Shown: positions 52,095 to 62,104, counted from the first letter of the stretch. The stretch is DNA of 64,000 bases from an uncultured Bradyrhizobium sp. (GCF_936943645.1 NZ_CAKZJO010000084.1:62001-126000); one strand, 5' to 3'. The notes: generated by a model not told the origin, from the letters alone. Made by a program: numbers and translations.

Positions 52095-53153
52095 ATGCTC
52101 CGACAAATTGCCGACGTCCTTTCAAACCCTGCGAGGCCTTGCAATCGGGCGCTGTTGATCGGCTGGTTGCTGCCGACGCTCACCGCCTTGGGACTGACGG
52201 TCTGCCGGGCCGACAGCCCGAGCGGAGAGCCGATCGCAATTCTGTTGGCGGCGGGCGACATCACGGGTTGCCATCAGACCGGTGACAAGCATGCCGCGAT
52301 GGCAGGGCAGATCCAGAAGGAGATCGAGGCCGCAAAAGACATTCCGCTCGGTATCCTGGCCTTGGGCGATCTGGCCTATGCGGATTACAAACACCAGAAG
52401 CCGCAGGCCGGGACTTACGCGTCCTGCTTCAATAGCTTCGTCGCGACATGGGGCGCATATAAGAACCGTATCTTTCCCGTACCGGGAAACCACGACTATT
52501 CCGACGATATTACGTCCGCCAAGAAACTCACGCCGGTGAAGCACTACCGGGAGTATTTTGGTCAGCGCATTGCGGAGCTGAAGAGCGGGGCGGGCAGTCC
52601 ATCCGAAGCGGACGCCAAGAGACTCAGCTTTGTCACACGCTTTCCCAACAGCGAAGGGTGGCTACTCGCCGGACTGAATTTTTACGGCAGTGACGTCGAT
52701 CCAAAGAAGTGGCTCAAGGAAAAGCTTTCGGCATCAACGGCCCGGTGCGTCTTGGTCTTTACGCATCCGTTCTTCGCGAGTTCAGGTGAGCATGGAAAGG
52801 GGAAGGCCTATCAGCCGATCGCGCAGCTCATGCCGATCTTGTACGAACAGGGCGCGACCGTCCTGGTTTCCGGGCACGACCATCATCTCGAGCAGTTCCC
52901 GAAGATCGACGGTAAGGGGAAGGTGGACGCCGGCAAAGGCGTGCGCTCGTTCGTCGTCGGCACCGGGGGCGCGACGCTGTATCCCACCTACGTCAAGCAT
53001 CCGCTGAGCGAGCGCTTTGCCAACAAGAGCAGAGGATTCCTGAAGCTGATCCTTTATCGCGATGGCTACAAATGGTCGTTCGTTGCTGTTGACGGACCGC
53101 AGGTCGAGTTGCCCGTCGGCGAAGAGAGCTGTAATCGCAAGCCACCAGCCTAG
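52095..53153 (+). CDS. Exported metallophosphoesterase
   Basis: A 352-residue protein. A signal peptide (RALLIGWLLPTLTALGLTV, cut near CRADS) precedes a calcineurin-like phosphoesterase fold: LLAAGDITG, LALGDLAYAD, VPGNHDY, VFTHPFF and SGHDHHLE, the five metal/phosphate motifs. Periplasmic hydrolysis of a phosphoester is expected; the order resembles purple-acid-phosphatase-like enzymes. I prefer ATG 52095 (GGAG 6 bases upstream) over 52089 and a GTG at 52068. GC is slightly low, suggesting partial acquisition. Confidence 0.82.
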   Translation: MLRQIADVLSNPARPCNRALLIGWLLPTLTALGLTVCRADSPSGEPIAILLAAGDITGCHQTGDKHAAMAGQIQKEIEAAKDIPLGILALGDLAYADYKHQKPQAGTYASCFNSFVATWGAYKNRIFPVPGNHDYSDDITSAKKLTPVKHYREYFGQRIAELKSGAGSPSEADAKRLSFVTRFPNSEGWLLAGLNFYGSDVDPKKWLKEKLSASTARCVLVFTHPFFASSGEHGKGKAYQPIAQLMPILYEQGATVLVSGHDHHLEQFPKIDGKGKVDAGKGVRSFVVGTGGATLYPTYVKHPLSERFANKSRGFLKLILYRDGYKWSFVAVDGPQVELPVGEESCNRKPPA

Positions 53154-53326
53154 GTTTGAAGGACATCGTTGGAGTAGGCTTGCGCATGCCAGAGTCATGG
53201 AATCCCTGTGCATCTGCAAAGGTGCGGGGGATCGCTGCGCGGCTCCGATCTGTATGCCTCGACGTCCGCCGGATCGTGGCTTAAGCTGGCGCGCTCCGTT
53301 CTTTAAGGGAAACAATCACAACAACA

Positions 53327-54226
53327 ATGATGTACCTGGAAACGCCGCCGCGCCTGATCGAAACCAAGCTCTTCTCCGCCATGCCCGACAGGTTCCGCCG
53401 CAAAGGCGTGCGGACCGATTGGGTTGACTCCAACCGGCCGAATGTGCCGACCGACAGCTTCATCGAGGGGCCATCCTTCGACAGGGACGGCAATCTCTAT
53501 ATCGTCGACATTCCGTTCGGCCGCATCTTCCGTATCGCGCCGGACGGTGAATGGTCGCAGGTCGCCGAGTATGAGGGATGGCCGAACGGGCTGAAGATCG
53601 CATCCGACGGCCGCATCCTGGTCGCCGATTACATGCATGGCATCATGCAGCTCGATGCGAAAGCCGGTCGCATCACGCCGGTGTTGACCGCCCGAAATTC
53701 GGAATCGTTTCGTGGCTGCAATGATCTGCATCTTGCTTCCAACGGCGACATCTATTTCACCGATCAGGGGCAGACCGGCCTGCACGACGCCAGCGGCCGG
53801 GTCTACCGGCTGGCATCGAATGGTCGGCTCGATTGCCTGCTTGATACCGGCGTCAGCCCGAACGGCCTGGTCCTCGACCCGACCGAGGCGGTGCTGTTCG
53901 TCGCGATGACACGCGACAACGCGGTGTGGCGGCTGCCGTTCATGAAGGATGGCAGCGTGTCCAAGGTCGGTCGCTTCTGCTCATTGTTCGGCACAAGCGG
54001 TCCAGACGGAATGACGATGGATGCCAAAGGCCGCCTGTTCGTCGGCCACGCCTCGCTCGGCCACGTCTTCGTGTTCGCGCCGAACGGCGAATTGATCGCG
54101 CGGATCAAGTCCTGCGCGGGACCGAATTGCACCAATGTCGCGATTGGTGGCGAAAGCAAGGATCGTCTCTATATCACGGAGTCGTCGACCGGCAGCGTGC
54201 TGGTTGCGGATATCGGCGGACTGTGA
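53327..54226 (+). CDS. SMP-30/gluconolactonase family protein
   Basis: A 299-residue six-bladed beta-propeller. FIEGPSFDRDGNLYIVDI carries the metal-binding Glu; GCNDLHLASNGDIYFTDQG and GVSPNGLVLD hold the Asn ligands, and TSGPDGMTMDAKG the Asp. These enzymes hydrolyse sugar or other lactones using a divalent metal. It is 9 bp before an aldo/keto reductase, a natural partner that could supply or use the lactone. Confidence 0.9.
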   Translation: MMYLETPPRLIETKLFSAMPDRFRRKGVRTDWVDSNRPNVPTDSFIEGPSFDRDGNLYIVDIPFGRIFRIAPDGEWSQVAEYEGWPNGLKIASDGRILVADYMHGIMQLDAKAGRITPVLTARNSESFRGCNDLHLASNGDIYFTDQGQTGLHDASGRVYRLASNGRLDCLLDTGVSPNGLVLDPTEAVLFVAMTRDNAVWRLPFMKDGSVSKVGRFCSLFGTSGPDGMTMDAKGRLFVGHASLGHVFVFAPNGELIARIKSCAGPNCTNVAIGGESKDRLYITESSTGSVLVADIGGL

Positions 54227-54235
54227 GTTCTTGAC

Positions 54236-55075
54236 ATGAACACAAAATCCTTTGGCAAGACCGGCACCAGCGTCTCCGTGATCGGGCAGGGCACGTGGTA
54301 TCTCGACCACGGCGACCGCAAGCGCGCGATTGCCGCGCTTCAGCGCGGGCTCGATCTCGGCATGACGCATGTCGACACCGCCGAGATGTATGGCGATGCG
54401 GAGCTGGTCATCGCCGACGCTATCGCGGGGCGACGCGACGAGGTGTTCCTGGTCTCCAAGGTGCTGCCGAGCAACGCCTCGCGCCGCGGAACCATTACGG
54501 CGTGCGAACGCTCGCTGAAGCGGTTGAAGACCGATCGTCTCGATTGCTATCTCCTGCACTGGCGCGGTTCCTATCCGTTGGAGGATACGGTCGCCGCATT
54601 CGAGGAGCTCGTGAAGTCAGGCAAGATCAAGTCCTGGGGCGTTTCCAACTTCGACGCCGACGACCTCGACGAGATACTCGATGTGTCCGGCGAAGGCCGT
54701 ATTGCCTGCAATCAGGTGCTCTATCATCTGAAGGAACGCGCGATCGAGCATGCGGTGATCCCGTGGTGCGAGAAGCATGGTGTCGCCGTCGTCGCCTATT
54801 CGCCGTTCGGTCATGACGATTTCCCGGATGCGCGCAGCAAGGGCGGCGCGGTACTTGCCGGCATTGCAGAGGCACGTCGCGCGACGCCGCGTCAGGTCGC
54901 GCTGAGCTTCCTGACCCGTGCGACTACGGTATTCGCGATCCCGAAGGCGTCTTCCGCCGATCACGCCGGCGAGAATGCCGCGGCCGGCGATCTCATGCTG
55001 ACGAAAGACGAGATTTCGCCGCTCGATGCGGCGTTTCCGCGCGGGCCGAAGCCGCGCAGCCTGCCCATGCTGTAA
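54236..55075 (+). CDS. Aldo/keto reductase
   Basis: A 279-residue (alpha/beta)8 reductase. The catalytic tetrad is visible: Asp and Tyr in VDTAEMYG, Lys in LVSKVLPSN, His in LLHWRG. The NADPH site is in the C-terminal AIPKASS. The substrate is unknown; it is encoded with a lactonase, which suggests sugar oxidation/reduction. It begins 9 bp after the SMP-30 gene. Confidence 0.9.
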   Translation: MNTKSFGKTGTSVSVIGQGTWYLDHGDRKRAIAALQRGLDLGMTHVDTAEMYGDAELVIADAIAGRRDEVFLVSKVLPSNASRRGTITACERSLKRLKTDRLDCYLLHWRGSYPLEDTVAAFEELVKSGKIKSWGVSNFDADDLDEILDVSGEGRIACNQVLYHLKERAIEHAVIPWCEKHGVAVVAYSPFGHDDFPDARSKGGAVLAGIAEARRATPRQVALSFLTRATTVFAIPKASSADHAGENAAAGDLMLTKDEISPLDAAFPRGPKPRSLPML

Positions 55076-55263
55076 CGCACAAAGGCCCATTATTAACGGA
55101 GCATTGACGCGCGCGGACGTGGGCGCATATCGGCATCCTGTTTTCGGAAGTTGTGAACGCGGCGCATTTGTCGTTTTTTACAACTGTTCTCGATTCGCAT
55201 TTTGCCCGGGTTCCAGCCGTGACACCGCCGCCCGCCGTAGCCGCAAGGCTCGACACTATTCCC

Positions 55264-56205
55264 ATGCCCGTGCCTGAAAAGAAGCAGAAGGCTCGCCGCG
55301 CGCCCGCGCGCGTCGATCATCCCTTCAAGGGCATTGCCCTGGTACTGCTGTCCACGGTGTTTCTCGGCACCTCCGACACCACCGCCAAATATCTCTCGAC
55401 CAGCCTGCCGTCGATCGAGATCACCTGGATCCGCTTCGTCACTTTCGCGCTGATGTTCACGCCGGTGATGCTGCCGGGCTCGCCGCTCCATGCGATGCGC
55501 ACCGAGCGGCTCGGCCTGCAGCTGATGCGCGGCGCCGCTCTGCTCGGCTCCTCGCTGTTCTTCATCACCGGCTTGAGCTTCCTGCCGATCGCGGAAGCGT
55601 CCGCCACCGGCTTCGTCTCGCCACTGTTCGTCACCGCGCTGTCGATCATCTTCCTCAGCGAGAAGGTCGGCATGCGGCGCTGGATCGCGACCGCGATCGG
55701 TTTGACGGGTGTGCTGATCATCCTGCGGCCGGGCACGAGCGCGTTTCACGCCGCCGCGTTTTTCCCGATCATCTCGGCATTCTGCTGGGCCGCCGCGCTG
55801 ATCCTGACGCGCATGATGAGCGGGCGCGAAGCCGTGCTCACAACCATGGCCTACTCGGCGCTCACGGGCGTCGCCATCCTTTCGTTGATGGTGCCATTCG
55901 TCTGGGTCACGCCGAGCTGGACTGCGATCGGGCTCGGCATCGTGATCGGTGTCGCCTCGACCGTCGGCCAATGGATCATCGTGCTGGCCTATCGCTACGG
56001 CGATGCCTCGGTGCTGGCGCCGTTCTCCTACACGCAGCTGCTCTGGGTCAGCATCTTGGGATACTTCATCTTCGGTGAGGTCCCCGACGTCTGGACCGTC
56101 GTCGGCGCTGCCTTCATCGTTGCCAGCGGCCTCTACATTGCCCATCGCGAGCGTGTCCGCCGCGCCCAGCTCCTGGTGCTGGAAGAGCGTTCTCCGAACC
56201 CCTGA
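55264..56205 (+). CDS. DMT/EamA-family permease
   Basis: A 313-residue ten-helix transporter with two EamA halves: first begins FKGIALVLLSTVFLGTSD, second around AFFPIISAFCWAAALILTR. It exports or imports a small metabolite. Two starts are possible: ATG 55264, and GTG 55153, which adds 37 residues without membrane character. I prefer the ATG, but neither has a strong ribosome site. A basic stretch (KKQKARRAPARV) lies just before the first helix. Confidence 0.82.
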   Translation: MPVPEKKQKARRAPARVDHPFKGIALVLLSTVFLGTSDTTAKYLSTSLPSIEITWIRFVTFALMFTPVMLPGSPLHAMRTERLGLQLMRGAALLGSSLFFITGLSFLPIAEASATGFVSPLFVTALSIIFLSEKVGMRRWIATAIGLTGVLIILRPGTSAFHAAAFFPIISAFCWAAALILTRMMSGREAVLTTMAYSALTGVAILSLMVPFVWVTPSWTAIGLGIVIGVASTVGQWIIVLAYRYGDASVLAPFSYTQLLWVSILGYFIFGEVPDVWTVVGAAFIVASGLYIAHRERVRRAQLLVLEERSPNP

Positions 56206-56265
56206 CGCAAGTCGTGGCGTCCCGCTTCGTGCTATCAACGGCCCCGACACCAGGGGAGGAGCCGA

Positions 56266-57345
56266 ATGCGCGCCGCGATTTTCAGGAACGGTGAGATTGT
56301 CGTGGGCCAGATGGCCGAGCCCAAGCCGGGCCCCGGCCAGGTGCTGGTCAAGACGCTCGCCTGCGGTATCTGCGGCTCCGATCTGCACGCGCGCCAGCAC
56401 GCCCATCGCATGGTGGAGATGGCGAAGAAGACCGGCCGCAAGCCGATGGACCTCACCCGCGACGTCGTGTTCGGCCATGAGTTCTGCTGCGAGATCGTCG
56501 ACTACGGTCCCGGCACCGCGCGCAAGCTCAAGCCGGGCACGCGTGTATGCTCGCTGCCAGCGCTGGTAACGCCGCAAGGGATCGAGGGCATCGGCTATTC
56601 CAACGACAACATCGGCGGCTATGCCGAAGCGATGCTGCTCAGCGAAGCGCTGCTGCTCGAAGTGCCGAACGGACTTGCCCCGGAACACGCGGCGCTGACC
56701 GAGCCGCTCGCCGTCGGGGTGCATGCCGTGGCCAAGGCCAACATCCGTGGCGGCGAAGTGCCGCTCGTGATCGGCTGCGGCCCGGTCGGGCTTGCGGTGA
56801 TCGCCGCGCTGAAGCTGAAGGGATTGCATCCGATCGTCGCTGCCGATTATTCGCCGGCACGGCGCGCGCTCGCAGCCAGGCTTGGCGCCGACATCGTCGT
56901 TGATCCCAAGGTGTCGCAGCCCTATGCGACCTGGGCCGAGCACGCGCAGATGTCGGAGGCGGAGAAAGCGGCGCGGCCGCCGTTCCAGGCGATGCTGCCG
57001 GCGCTGAAGCCCGCGATCATCTTCGAATGCGTCGGCGTCCCCGGCCTGTTGCAGCAGGTGTTCGAAGGCGCCCCGCGCGATGCCAGGATCGTCGTGGTCG
57101 GCGTCTGCATGGAGAACGACCGAAACGAGCCCATGCTCGGCATCATGAAGGAGCTCAACGTCCAGTATGTGCTCGGCTACACGCCGGAGGAGTTCGCAGC
57201 CTCGCTGCGGCTGATCGCGGAGGGACAAGTGGACGCCGCCGCCATGGTAACGGCGGAGGTCGGCATCGACGGCGTTGCAAAAGCCTTCGCCGATCTCGCC
57301 AATCCCGAAGCGCACACCAAGATCATCGTGCAGCCGTGGCGGTGA
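56266..57345 (+). CDS. Zinc-type medium-chain dehydrogenase lacking the structural zinc lobe
   Basis: A 359-residue MDR protein. The catalytic zinc ligands are visible in CGICGSDLHAR and FGHEFCCEI, and the Glu in ALTEPLAVG. The Rossmann motif is GCGPVGL. The four-cysteine structural zinc lobe is missing (RVCSLPALVTPQG instead), as in threonine-dehydrogenase-like relatives. Substrate unknown. It is convergent with the Lrp gene 4 bp away. Confidence 0.87.
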   Translation: MRAAIFRNGEIVVGQMAEPKPGPGQVLVKTLACGICGSDLHARQHAHRMVEMAKKTGRKPMDLTRDVVFGHEFCCEIVDYGPGTARKLKPGTRVCSLPALVTPQGIEGIGYSNDNIGGYAEAMLLSEALLLEVPNGLAPEHAALTEPLAVGVHAVAKANIRGGEVPLVIGCGPVGLAVIAALKLKGLHPIVAADYSPARRALAARLGADIVVDPKVSQPYATWAEHAQMSEAEKAARPPFQAMLPALKPAIIFECVGVPGLLQQVFEGAPRDARIVVVGVCMENDRNEPMLGIMKELNVQYVLGYTPEEFAASLRLIAEGQVDAAAMVTAEVGIDGVAKAFADLANPEAHTKIIVQPWR

Positions 57346-57349
57346 CCTC

Positions 57350-57811
57350 CTACACCGGCAGCGCGATCGAATACTTCACCTGGCTCAGCGCAAAGCTGGA
57401 CTCGATCGAGGCGATGCCGTCGAGGCGGGTCAGCTTGGTCTTGAGGAACGTCTCGTAGGAGGCGAGGTCGGCGGCGACGACGCGCAGGAGATAGTCGCGG
57501 TTGCCGGTCATCAGATAGCATTCCAGCACCTCGTCCCATTTCGAGATTGCGCGGGCGAAGCGGTTGAGATCCTCCTCCTTCTGTCGCGCCAGCTTGATCG
57601 AGATGAAGACGCTGACATGCAACCCGAGCGCCTTCTGGTCCACGGTCGCGACATAGCGCGAGATCACGCCGCGCTCCTCGAGTAACTTGACCCGGCGGTG
57701 GCACGGCGAGACCGACAGGCCGACCTTGTCGGCGAGCTCCTGCATGGTCAGCCGGCTGTCGGCCTGGAGGTGGCTGAGGATCTTTCGGTCGATGGCGTCG
57801 AGCTCTGGCAT
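57350..57811 (-). CDS. Lrp/AsnC-family regulator
   Basis: A 153-residue regulator: ELDAIDRKILSHLQAD, the HTH TMQELADKVGLSVSPCHRRVKLLE, and a C-terminal RAM domain (YETFLKTKLTRLDGIASIE). It is divergent from the E1-type dehydrogenase, 134 bp between starts, and probably its local activator. This pair resembles mdeR-mdeB of Pseudomonas putida, where an Lrp controls a 2-oxobutyrate E1. Alternative start at 57829. Confidence 0.88.
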   Translation of the reverse strand: MPELDAIDRKILSHLQADSRLTMQELADKVGLSVSPCHRRVKLLEERGVISRYVATVDQKALGLHVSVFISIKLARQKEEDLNRFARAISKWDEVLECYLMTGNRDYLLRVVAADLASYETFLKTKLTRLDGIASIESSFALSQVKYSIALPV

Positions 57812-57945
57812 TGGAATGAAACCTGTCATTGGGGCAATTCGTTGGTAAAATATCCCAATATCGCCAGGTACGGCGCGAAAAATTGAGAAGTTTGGCGCCT
57901 TCCGCAGGCGTATCATCGCTCCACCTGATTTCCGGGAGCACTGCC

Positions 57946-60309
57946 ATGCCCGTCGATACCGCCCGCCTCGACACATTGACCGCGCTCAGCCGCAAGGCGC
58001 TGTGGCTGTCGTCCTGGACCATTCACCACGCCAACCACATCCGGCCCAATGCCGACGGCCTTAAGGTCGGCGGCCACCAGGCCTCGTCCGCCTCGCTCGC
58101 GACCATCATGTCGGCGCTGTACTTCCACGTGCTGCGCCCCGAGGACCGCGTCGCGGTGAAGCCGCATGCGAGTCCGGTGTTCCACGCCATCCAGTATCTG
58201 TTCGGCCGCCAAAGCCGCGAGAAGCTGGAGAATTTCCGCGGCTTCAAGGGCGCGCAGTCCTATCCTTCGCGCACCAAGGACGTCGATGACGTCGATTTCT
58301 CCACCGGCTCGGTCGGTCTCGGCGTCGCGCAGACGCTGTTCTCGTCGTTGGTGCAGGACTATGTCAAGGCGCATGGCTGGGCGAAAGACCGCCGCGAGGG
58401 GCGGATGATCGCGCTGGTCGGCGATGCCGAGATGGACGAGGGCAACATCTGGGAGGCGCTCGCCGAAGGCTGGAAGCACGGCCTGCGCAACACCTGGTGG
58501 GTGGTCGACTACAACCGTCAGTCGCTCGACGCCGTCGTGCGCGAAGGTCTTTGGGAAAAGTTCGAGACCATGTTCCGCAATTTCGGCTGGGACGTCGTCA
58601 TCGTCAAATACGGCCGCCTGATGCGCGAAGCGTTCGCAGAACCCGGCGGCGAGGCGTTGAAGCGCTGGATCGACAATTGCCCGAACGCGCTCTACGCCGC
58701 GCTGTGCTTCCAGGGCGGCGCCGCCTTCCGCAAGCACCTGCACGACGAGATCGGCGACCAGGGCCCGATCACGAAGCTGATCGACAAGCGCAGCGACGAG
58801 GAGTTGCTGGCACTGATGTCGAACCTCGGCGGCCACGACATGGCGAGCATGCTGGAGTCCTTCGAATCCATCGACCACGATCGCCCGGTCTGCTTCATCG
58901 CCTACACCATCAAGGGCGTCGGCCTGCCGTTCCAGGGCCACAAGGACAACCACGCCGGTCTGATGACCGTCGCGCAGATGGAGAAATATCGCGACAGCCA
59001 GAACATCCGCCCGGGCCACGAATGGGACAAGTATGAGGGCCTTTCGCAATCCGCCGCCGAGCTCGACGCCTTCCTGGCGCGCGTCCCGTTCAACCAGGAC
59101 GGCCGGCGCCTGACCGCGCCCGTCGTCGAGGTGCCCGCTCAGCTTGCCTTCAAGCCGTCGCCCCAGATGTCGACCCAGCAGGGCTTTGGCCTCGTGCTGA
59201 ACGAGATCGCGCGTGGCGACAGCGAGCTCGCCAAACGCATCGTCACGACCTCGCCCGATGTCACCGTCTCGACCAATCTCGGCCCCTGGGTGAACCGCCG
59301 CGGCCTGTTCGCGCGTGCGGAGAAGGCGGACTTATTCCGCAGCGAGAAAATTCCTTCCACCTTCAACTGGGATTTTTCGCCGGAGGGACAGCACCTCGAG
59401 CTCGGCATCGCCGAGATGAACCTGTTCATCATGCTCTCGGCGCTTGGCCTGTCGCACCAGATCAACGGCGAGCGGCTGCTCCCGGTCGGCACGCTCTACG
59501 ATCCCTTCATCGAGCGCGGCCTCGATGCCCTGAACTATGCCTGCTACCAGGATGCGCGCTTCATGGTGGCGGCAACGCCCTCGGGCATCACGCTCGCGCC
59601 CGAAGGCGGCGCGCACCAGTCGATCGCAACGCCCCTGATCGGCATGGCTCAGGACGGGCTCGCCTCGTTCGAACCGGCCTTCGTCGATGAGCTCGCGGTG
59701 ATCATGGGCTGGGGCTTTGAGCATATGCAGCGCGATCCGGGCGAGGGCGGCTCGGTCTATTTGCGCCTCTCCACGCGCAGCATCGAACAGGCGCAGCGGA
59801 TCATGACACCTGAGCTACAGCAGGGCATCACCGATGGCGCCTATTGGCTGCGCAAGCCGGGGCCGAATGCCGAGGTCGTGATCGCCTATACCGGCGCGGT
59901 CGCGCCGGAAGCGATCGAGGCCACTGGCTTTATCGGCGAGAGCCGGCGCGACATCGGCCTGCTGGCGATCACCTCGGCTGATCGCCTTCACTCCGGGTGG
60001 ACTGCCGCGCGAAAATTGCGGCGGGATCGCCGCGGTGTGCAGCATCTCAGCCATATCGAAAAGCTGCTCGCGCCGCTGCCGCGCGACTGCGGCATCGTGA
60101 CGGTGATCGATGGCCATCCGTCCGCGCTCGGCTGGCTCGGCAGCGTCGGCGGCCACCGCGTCGAGGCGCTCGGCGTCGAGCAGTTCGGCCAGACCGGCAG
60201 CATCGCCGACCTTTATCGCCATTACGGCATCGATGCGAATGCGATCATCGATGCGGCGGAAAGCCTCACCACCGGCGCGCCGGTGCTGCATCGGAAGATG
60301 GCGGTGTAG
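57946..60309 (+). CDS. Homodimeric 2-oxoacid dehydrogenase E1 (AceE/MdeB-like, annotated transketolase in relatives)
   Basis: A 787-residue single-chain E1. The TPP domain has LVGDAEMDEGNIWEALAEG followed 20 residues later by VDYNRQS; the pyrimidine domain has STFNWDF and ELGIAEMNLF, then the late domain. Length is shorter than E. coli AceE (about 890). It decarboxylates pyruvate or 2-oxobutyrate onto a lipoyl E2. No E2 or E3 gene is near, so it may borrow a partner or act alone. GGGAGCA 7 bases upstream supports ATG 57946. An aldehyde dehydrogenase follows on the same strand. Confidence 0.88.
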   Translation: MPVDTARLDTLTALSRKALWLSSWTIHHANHIRPNADGLKVGGHQASSASLATIMSALYFHVLRPEDRVAVKPHASPVFHAIQYLFGRQSREKLENFRGFKGAQSYPSRTKDVDDVDFSTGSVGLGVAQTLFSSLVQDYVKAHGWAKDRREGRMIALVGDAEMDEGNIWEALAEGWKHGLRNTWWVVDYNRQSLDAVVREGLWEKFETMFRNFGWDVVIVKYGRLMREAFAEPGGEALKRWIDNCPNALYAALCFQGGAAFRKHLHDEIGDQGPITKLIDKRSDEELLALMSNLGGHDMASMLESFESIDHDRPVCFIAYTIKGVGLPFQGHKDNHAGLMTVAQMEKYRDSQNIRPGHEWDKYEGLSQSAAELDAFLARVPFNQDGRRLTAPVVEVPAQLAFKPSPQMSTQQGFGLVLNEIARGDSELAKRIVTTSPDVTVSTNLGPWVNRRGLFARAEKADLFRSEKIPSTFNWDFSPEGQHLELGIAEMNLFIMLSALGLSHQINGERLLPVGTLYDPFIERGLDALNYACYQDARFMVAATPSGITLAPEGGAHQSIATPLIGMAQDGLASFEPAFVDELAVIMGWGFEHMQRDPGEGGSVYLRLSTRSIEQAQRIMTPELQQGITDGAYWLRKPGPNAEVVIAYTGAVAPEAIEATGFIGESRRDIGLLAITSADRLHSGWTAARKLRRDRRGVQHLSHIEKLLAPLPRDCGIVTVIDGHPSALGWLGSVGGHRVEALGVEQFGQTGSIADLYRHYGIDANAIIDAAESLTTGAPVLHRKMAV

Positions 60310-60501
60310 CCGGGGTAACCGGGGCGATAATGCGCGCCCCGGAATGACGGCTGCGCCACCTTGCCACGTTCCCGCCATCGGCTCATATAACCTCCGTCCG
60401 CCGCAACGCTGGCCCCGCATATGGCGGGTTCAATTGCCGGCGCTTTCGTGCAAGGATGCCTGCCGAAACGCCCCCACCATGCCCCCAAGAAGAGGTTAAC
60501 G

Positions 60502-61932
60502 ATGGTCAATCGCATGCAATTCTACATCGACGGTGCCTGGGTCGATCCGGCCGTCAAGAAGTCCACCGCCGTGGTCAATCCCGCGACGGAAGAGGCGATG
60601 TACGAGGTTGCGCTGGGCTCCAAGGCCGACGTGGACAAGGCGGTTGCCGCCGCCAAGCGCGCCTTCGCGACCTTCTCCCAGACCAGCCGCGAGGAGCGCG
60701 TCGCGCTGCTCACCAAGGTCATCGAGGTCTACAAGGGCCGCCTCAAGGAGATCGGCGCCGCCGTCTCCGACGAGATGGGCGCCCCGCTGCCGATGGCGGA
60801 GAAGCTGCAGGCCGGCGCCGGTCTCGGCCATCTCATGACCACGCTCGACGTGCTCAAGAACTATCACTTCGAGGAGCCGGTCGGCACCGCCATGGTGCTG
60901 CGCGAGCCGATCGGCGTGGTCGGCATGATCACGCCCTGGAACTGGCCGCTGAACCAGATCGCCTGCAAGGTCGCGCCCGCGCTCGCCGCCGGCTGCACCA
61001 TGATCCTGAAGCCGAGCGAGTTCACCCCGACCTCGGCGCTGATCTTCGCGGAAATCCTCCATGAAGCCGGCGTGCCGAAGGGCGTGTTCAACCTCGTCAA
61101 CGGCCTCGGCCCCGAGGTCGGTGCCGCCATGAGCGAGCATCCCGACATCGACATGATCTCGTTCACCGGCTCGACCCGCGCCGGCATCGATGTGGCCAAG
61201 CGCGCCGCGCCGACCGTGAAGCGCGTCAGCCAGGAGCTGGGCGGCAAGTCGCCGAACGTCATCCTCGAAGGCGCCGACCTCACGAAGGCGGTCACCGGCG
61301 GCGTGATGCACATGTTCAACAACTCCGGCCAGTCCTGCAACGCGCCCTCGCGCATGATCGTGCCGCTGTCCAAGATGAAGGACGTCGCCGCGATCGCGAA
61401 GGCCGTCGCCGACAAGACCAAGGCCGGTGATCCCCGCGCCGAAGGCACCACCATCGGCCCGGTGGTCAATCGCGGTCAGTGGGACAAGATCCAGGGCCTG
61501 ATCAAGAAGGGCATCGACGAGGGCGCAACGCTCGTCGCCGGCGGCCCGGGCCTGCCCGAAGGCGTCAACAAGGGCTTCTACGTCCGCCCGACCATCTTCG
61601 CCGACGTCACGCCCGACATGACGATCGCCCGCGAAGAGATCTTCGGGCCGGTGCTGACCATCATCGGCGCCAAGGACGAGTCCGAGGCCGTGCAGATCGC
61701 CAACGACACGCCCTATGGCCTTGCCGGCTATGTCACGGGTGCAACGGTCGAGGACGCCAAGCGCGTCGGCCGTCAGATCCGCGCCGGCAACGTCAACCTG
61801 CAGGGCGTGCCCAACGACCGTACCGCGCCGTTCGGCGGCTACAAGCAGTCCGGCAACGGCCGCGAGTGGGGCAAGTACGGCCTCGAGGACTTCCTCGAAG
61901 TGAAGGCGGTTGCGGGCTTCAACGCGGCGTAA
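60502..61932 (+). CDS. Aldehyde dehydrogenase (NAD(P)+)
   Basis: A 476-residue ALDH: nucleotide-binding PWNWPLNQIACKVAPALAAG, FTGSTRAG, the catalytic Glu in SQELGGKSPN, the catalytic Cys in NSGQSCNAPSR, and EEIFGPVL near the end. The substrate is not specified; location downstream of an E1 enzyme suggests propionaldehyde or a related aldehyde. AGAGG about 7 bases upstream of ATG 60502. A classic terminator follows. Confidence 0.93.
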   Translation: MVNRMQFYIDGAWVDPAVKKSTAVVNPATEEAMYEVALGSKADVDKAVAAAKRAFATFSQTSREERVALLTKVIEVYKGRLKEIGAAVSDEMGAPLPMAEKLQAGAGLGHLMTTLDVLKNYHFEEPVGTAMVLREPIGVVGMITPWNWPLNQIACKVAPALAAGCTMILKPSEFTPTSALIFAEILHEAGVPKGVFNLVNGLGPEVGAAMSEHPDIDMISFTGSTRAGIDVAKRAAPTVKRVSQELGGKSPNVILEGADLTKAVTGGVMHMFNNSGQSCNAPSRMIVPLSKMKDVAAIAKAVADKTKAGDPRAEGTTIGPVVNRGQWDKIQGLIKKGIDEGATLVAGGPGLPEGVNKGFYVRPTIFADVTPDMTIAREEIFGPVLTIIGAKDESEAVQIANDTPYGLAGYVTGATVEDAKRVGRQIRAGNVNLQGVPNDRTAPFGGYKQSGNGREWGKYGLEDFLEVKAVAGFNAA

Positions 61933-61956
61933 GCGCCAGCGGTTGAACAAACACGA

Positions 61957-61992
61957 CGCCGGAGCGGGCGACCGCTCCGGCGTTTTTGTTTT
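61957..61992 (+). terminator. Rho-independent terminator of the aldehyde dehydrogenase gene
   Basis: CGCCGGAGCGG-GCGA-CCGCTCCGGCG, an 11-bp perfect stem with tetraloop, then TTTTTGTTTTT, 24 bases after the stop. Confidence 0.95.
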
Positions 61993-61995
61993 TGC

Positions 61996-62083
61996 CGTCA
62001 TTGCGAGCGAAGCGAAGCAATCCAGGAATTTCTCCGCGGCAACAGTCTGGATTGCTTCGTCGCAAGAGCTCCTCGCAATGACG
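61996..62083. repeat. Second copy of the TCATTGCGAGCG inverted repeat
   Basis: CGTCATTGCGAGCGAAG and GCAATCCAG at 61996-62025, then CTGGATTGCTTCGTCGCAA and CTCGCAATGACG at 62047-62083. It matches the element at 9224-9298. It lies directly after the terminator and before the 3' end of the convergent SMP-30 gene. Confidence 0.9.
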
Positions 62084-62104
62084 AGGAGAGAGCGGTGCGG
62101 GACT

